Shown: positions 6,539 through 6,552 of the stretch, one piece after another
Layout: the number at the start of each line of letters is the position of its first letter
Numbering within the stretch: position 1 is the stretch's first letter
Assembly: GCA_001799195.1 (NCBI GenBank)
Contig: MGSU01000160.1
Location: forward strand, 2,478 to 9,029
Direction: 5' to 3'
DNA length: 6,552 nucleotides
Source: Deltaproteobacteria bacterium RIFOXYA12_FULL_61_11
GTDB lineage: Bacteria > Bdellovibrionota_F > JAHFAK01 > YA12-FULL-61-11
The notes under the pieces: model-generated
Told to the model about the DNA's origin: nothing
What the model saw: the letters and a program-made list of their open reading frames with translations, nothing else
Database searches by the model: none
Program-made: the position numbers and the translations under genes

Positions 6539-6552
6539 AGATGAACGTCTAC
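6537..6552. promoter_or_regulatory. Dyad symmetry at right edge, candidate operator
   Basis: GTAGA (6537-6541) and TCTAC (6548-6552) are exact reverse complements around TGAACG, and a T-G wobble would extend each arm by one. The element overlaps the end of the -10 hexamer and the expected transcription start of the rightward promoter, where a repressor would block it. Its size and TAGA/TCTA arms resemble operators of TetR-family repressors, but the regulator is not in view and the dyad may continue past the window. Confidence 0.4.

Overview
This is a GC-rich bacterial window with tightly packed genes, strong purine-rich ribosome binding sites and short gaps. It looks chromosomal and proteobacterial. 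The WaaE/KdtX-like glycosyltransferase, the Sec signal peptide and the SGNH anchor protein suggest a Gram-negative cell, perhaps a gammaproteobacterium, but nothing here fixes the genus. No rRNA, tRNA, CRISPR array or transposase is visible.

Layout. Positions 1-372 (+) hold the C-terminal third of an aldo/keto reductase whose start lies outside the window. Five same-strand reading units then occupy 407-6387 on the minus strand. In transcription order they are: (1) a secreted GH94-like (alpha/alpha)6 carbohydrate-active protein, 6387 to 3733; (2) a membrane-anchored SGNH/GDSL hydrolase, 3704 to 2700; (3) a class I SAM-dependent methyltransferase, 2614 to 1967; (4) a GT2 glycosyltransferase that has lost its N-terminal catalytic half, about 1794 to 1174; (5) an intact WaaE/KdtX-like GT2 glycosyltransferase, 1177 to 407, which overlaps the preceding fragment by an ATGA. 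The reductase and the last glycosyltransferase converge with a 34-base gap.

How the genes may work together. Two glycosyltransferase-type genes, an SGNH hydrolase (a class often used to add or remove acyl groups on glycans), a small-molecule methyltransferase and an exported glycan-active enzyme fit a locus that builds, decorates and trims a cell-surface or periplasmic saccharide. This is inferred from gene families and co-orientation; the glycan is not identifiable from the sequence. Two interruptions hint that the row is not one smooth operon: an 8-bp-stem hairpin between the SGNH and methyltransferase genes, and a hairpin-rich 170-base stretch exactly where the broken glycosyltransferase has lost its 5' half.

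The right edge (6388-6552) is regulatory. It carries a good ribosome site and a weak promoter candidate for the GH94-like gene. On the other strand a sigma70-like promoter runs into a dyad symmetry that abuts the window end and probably serves a divergent gene beyond it.
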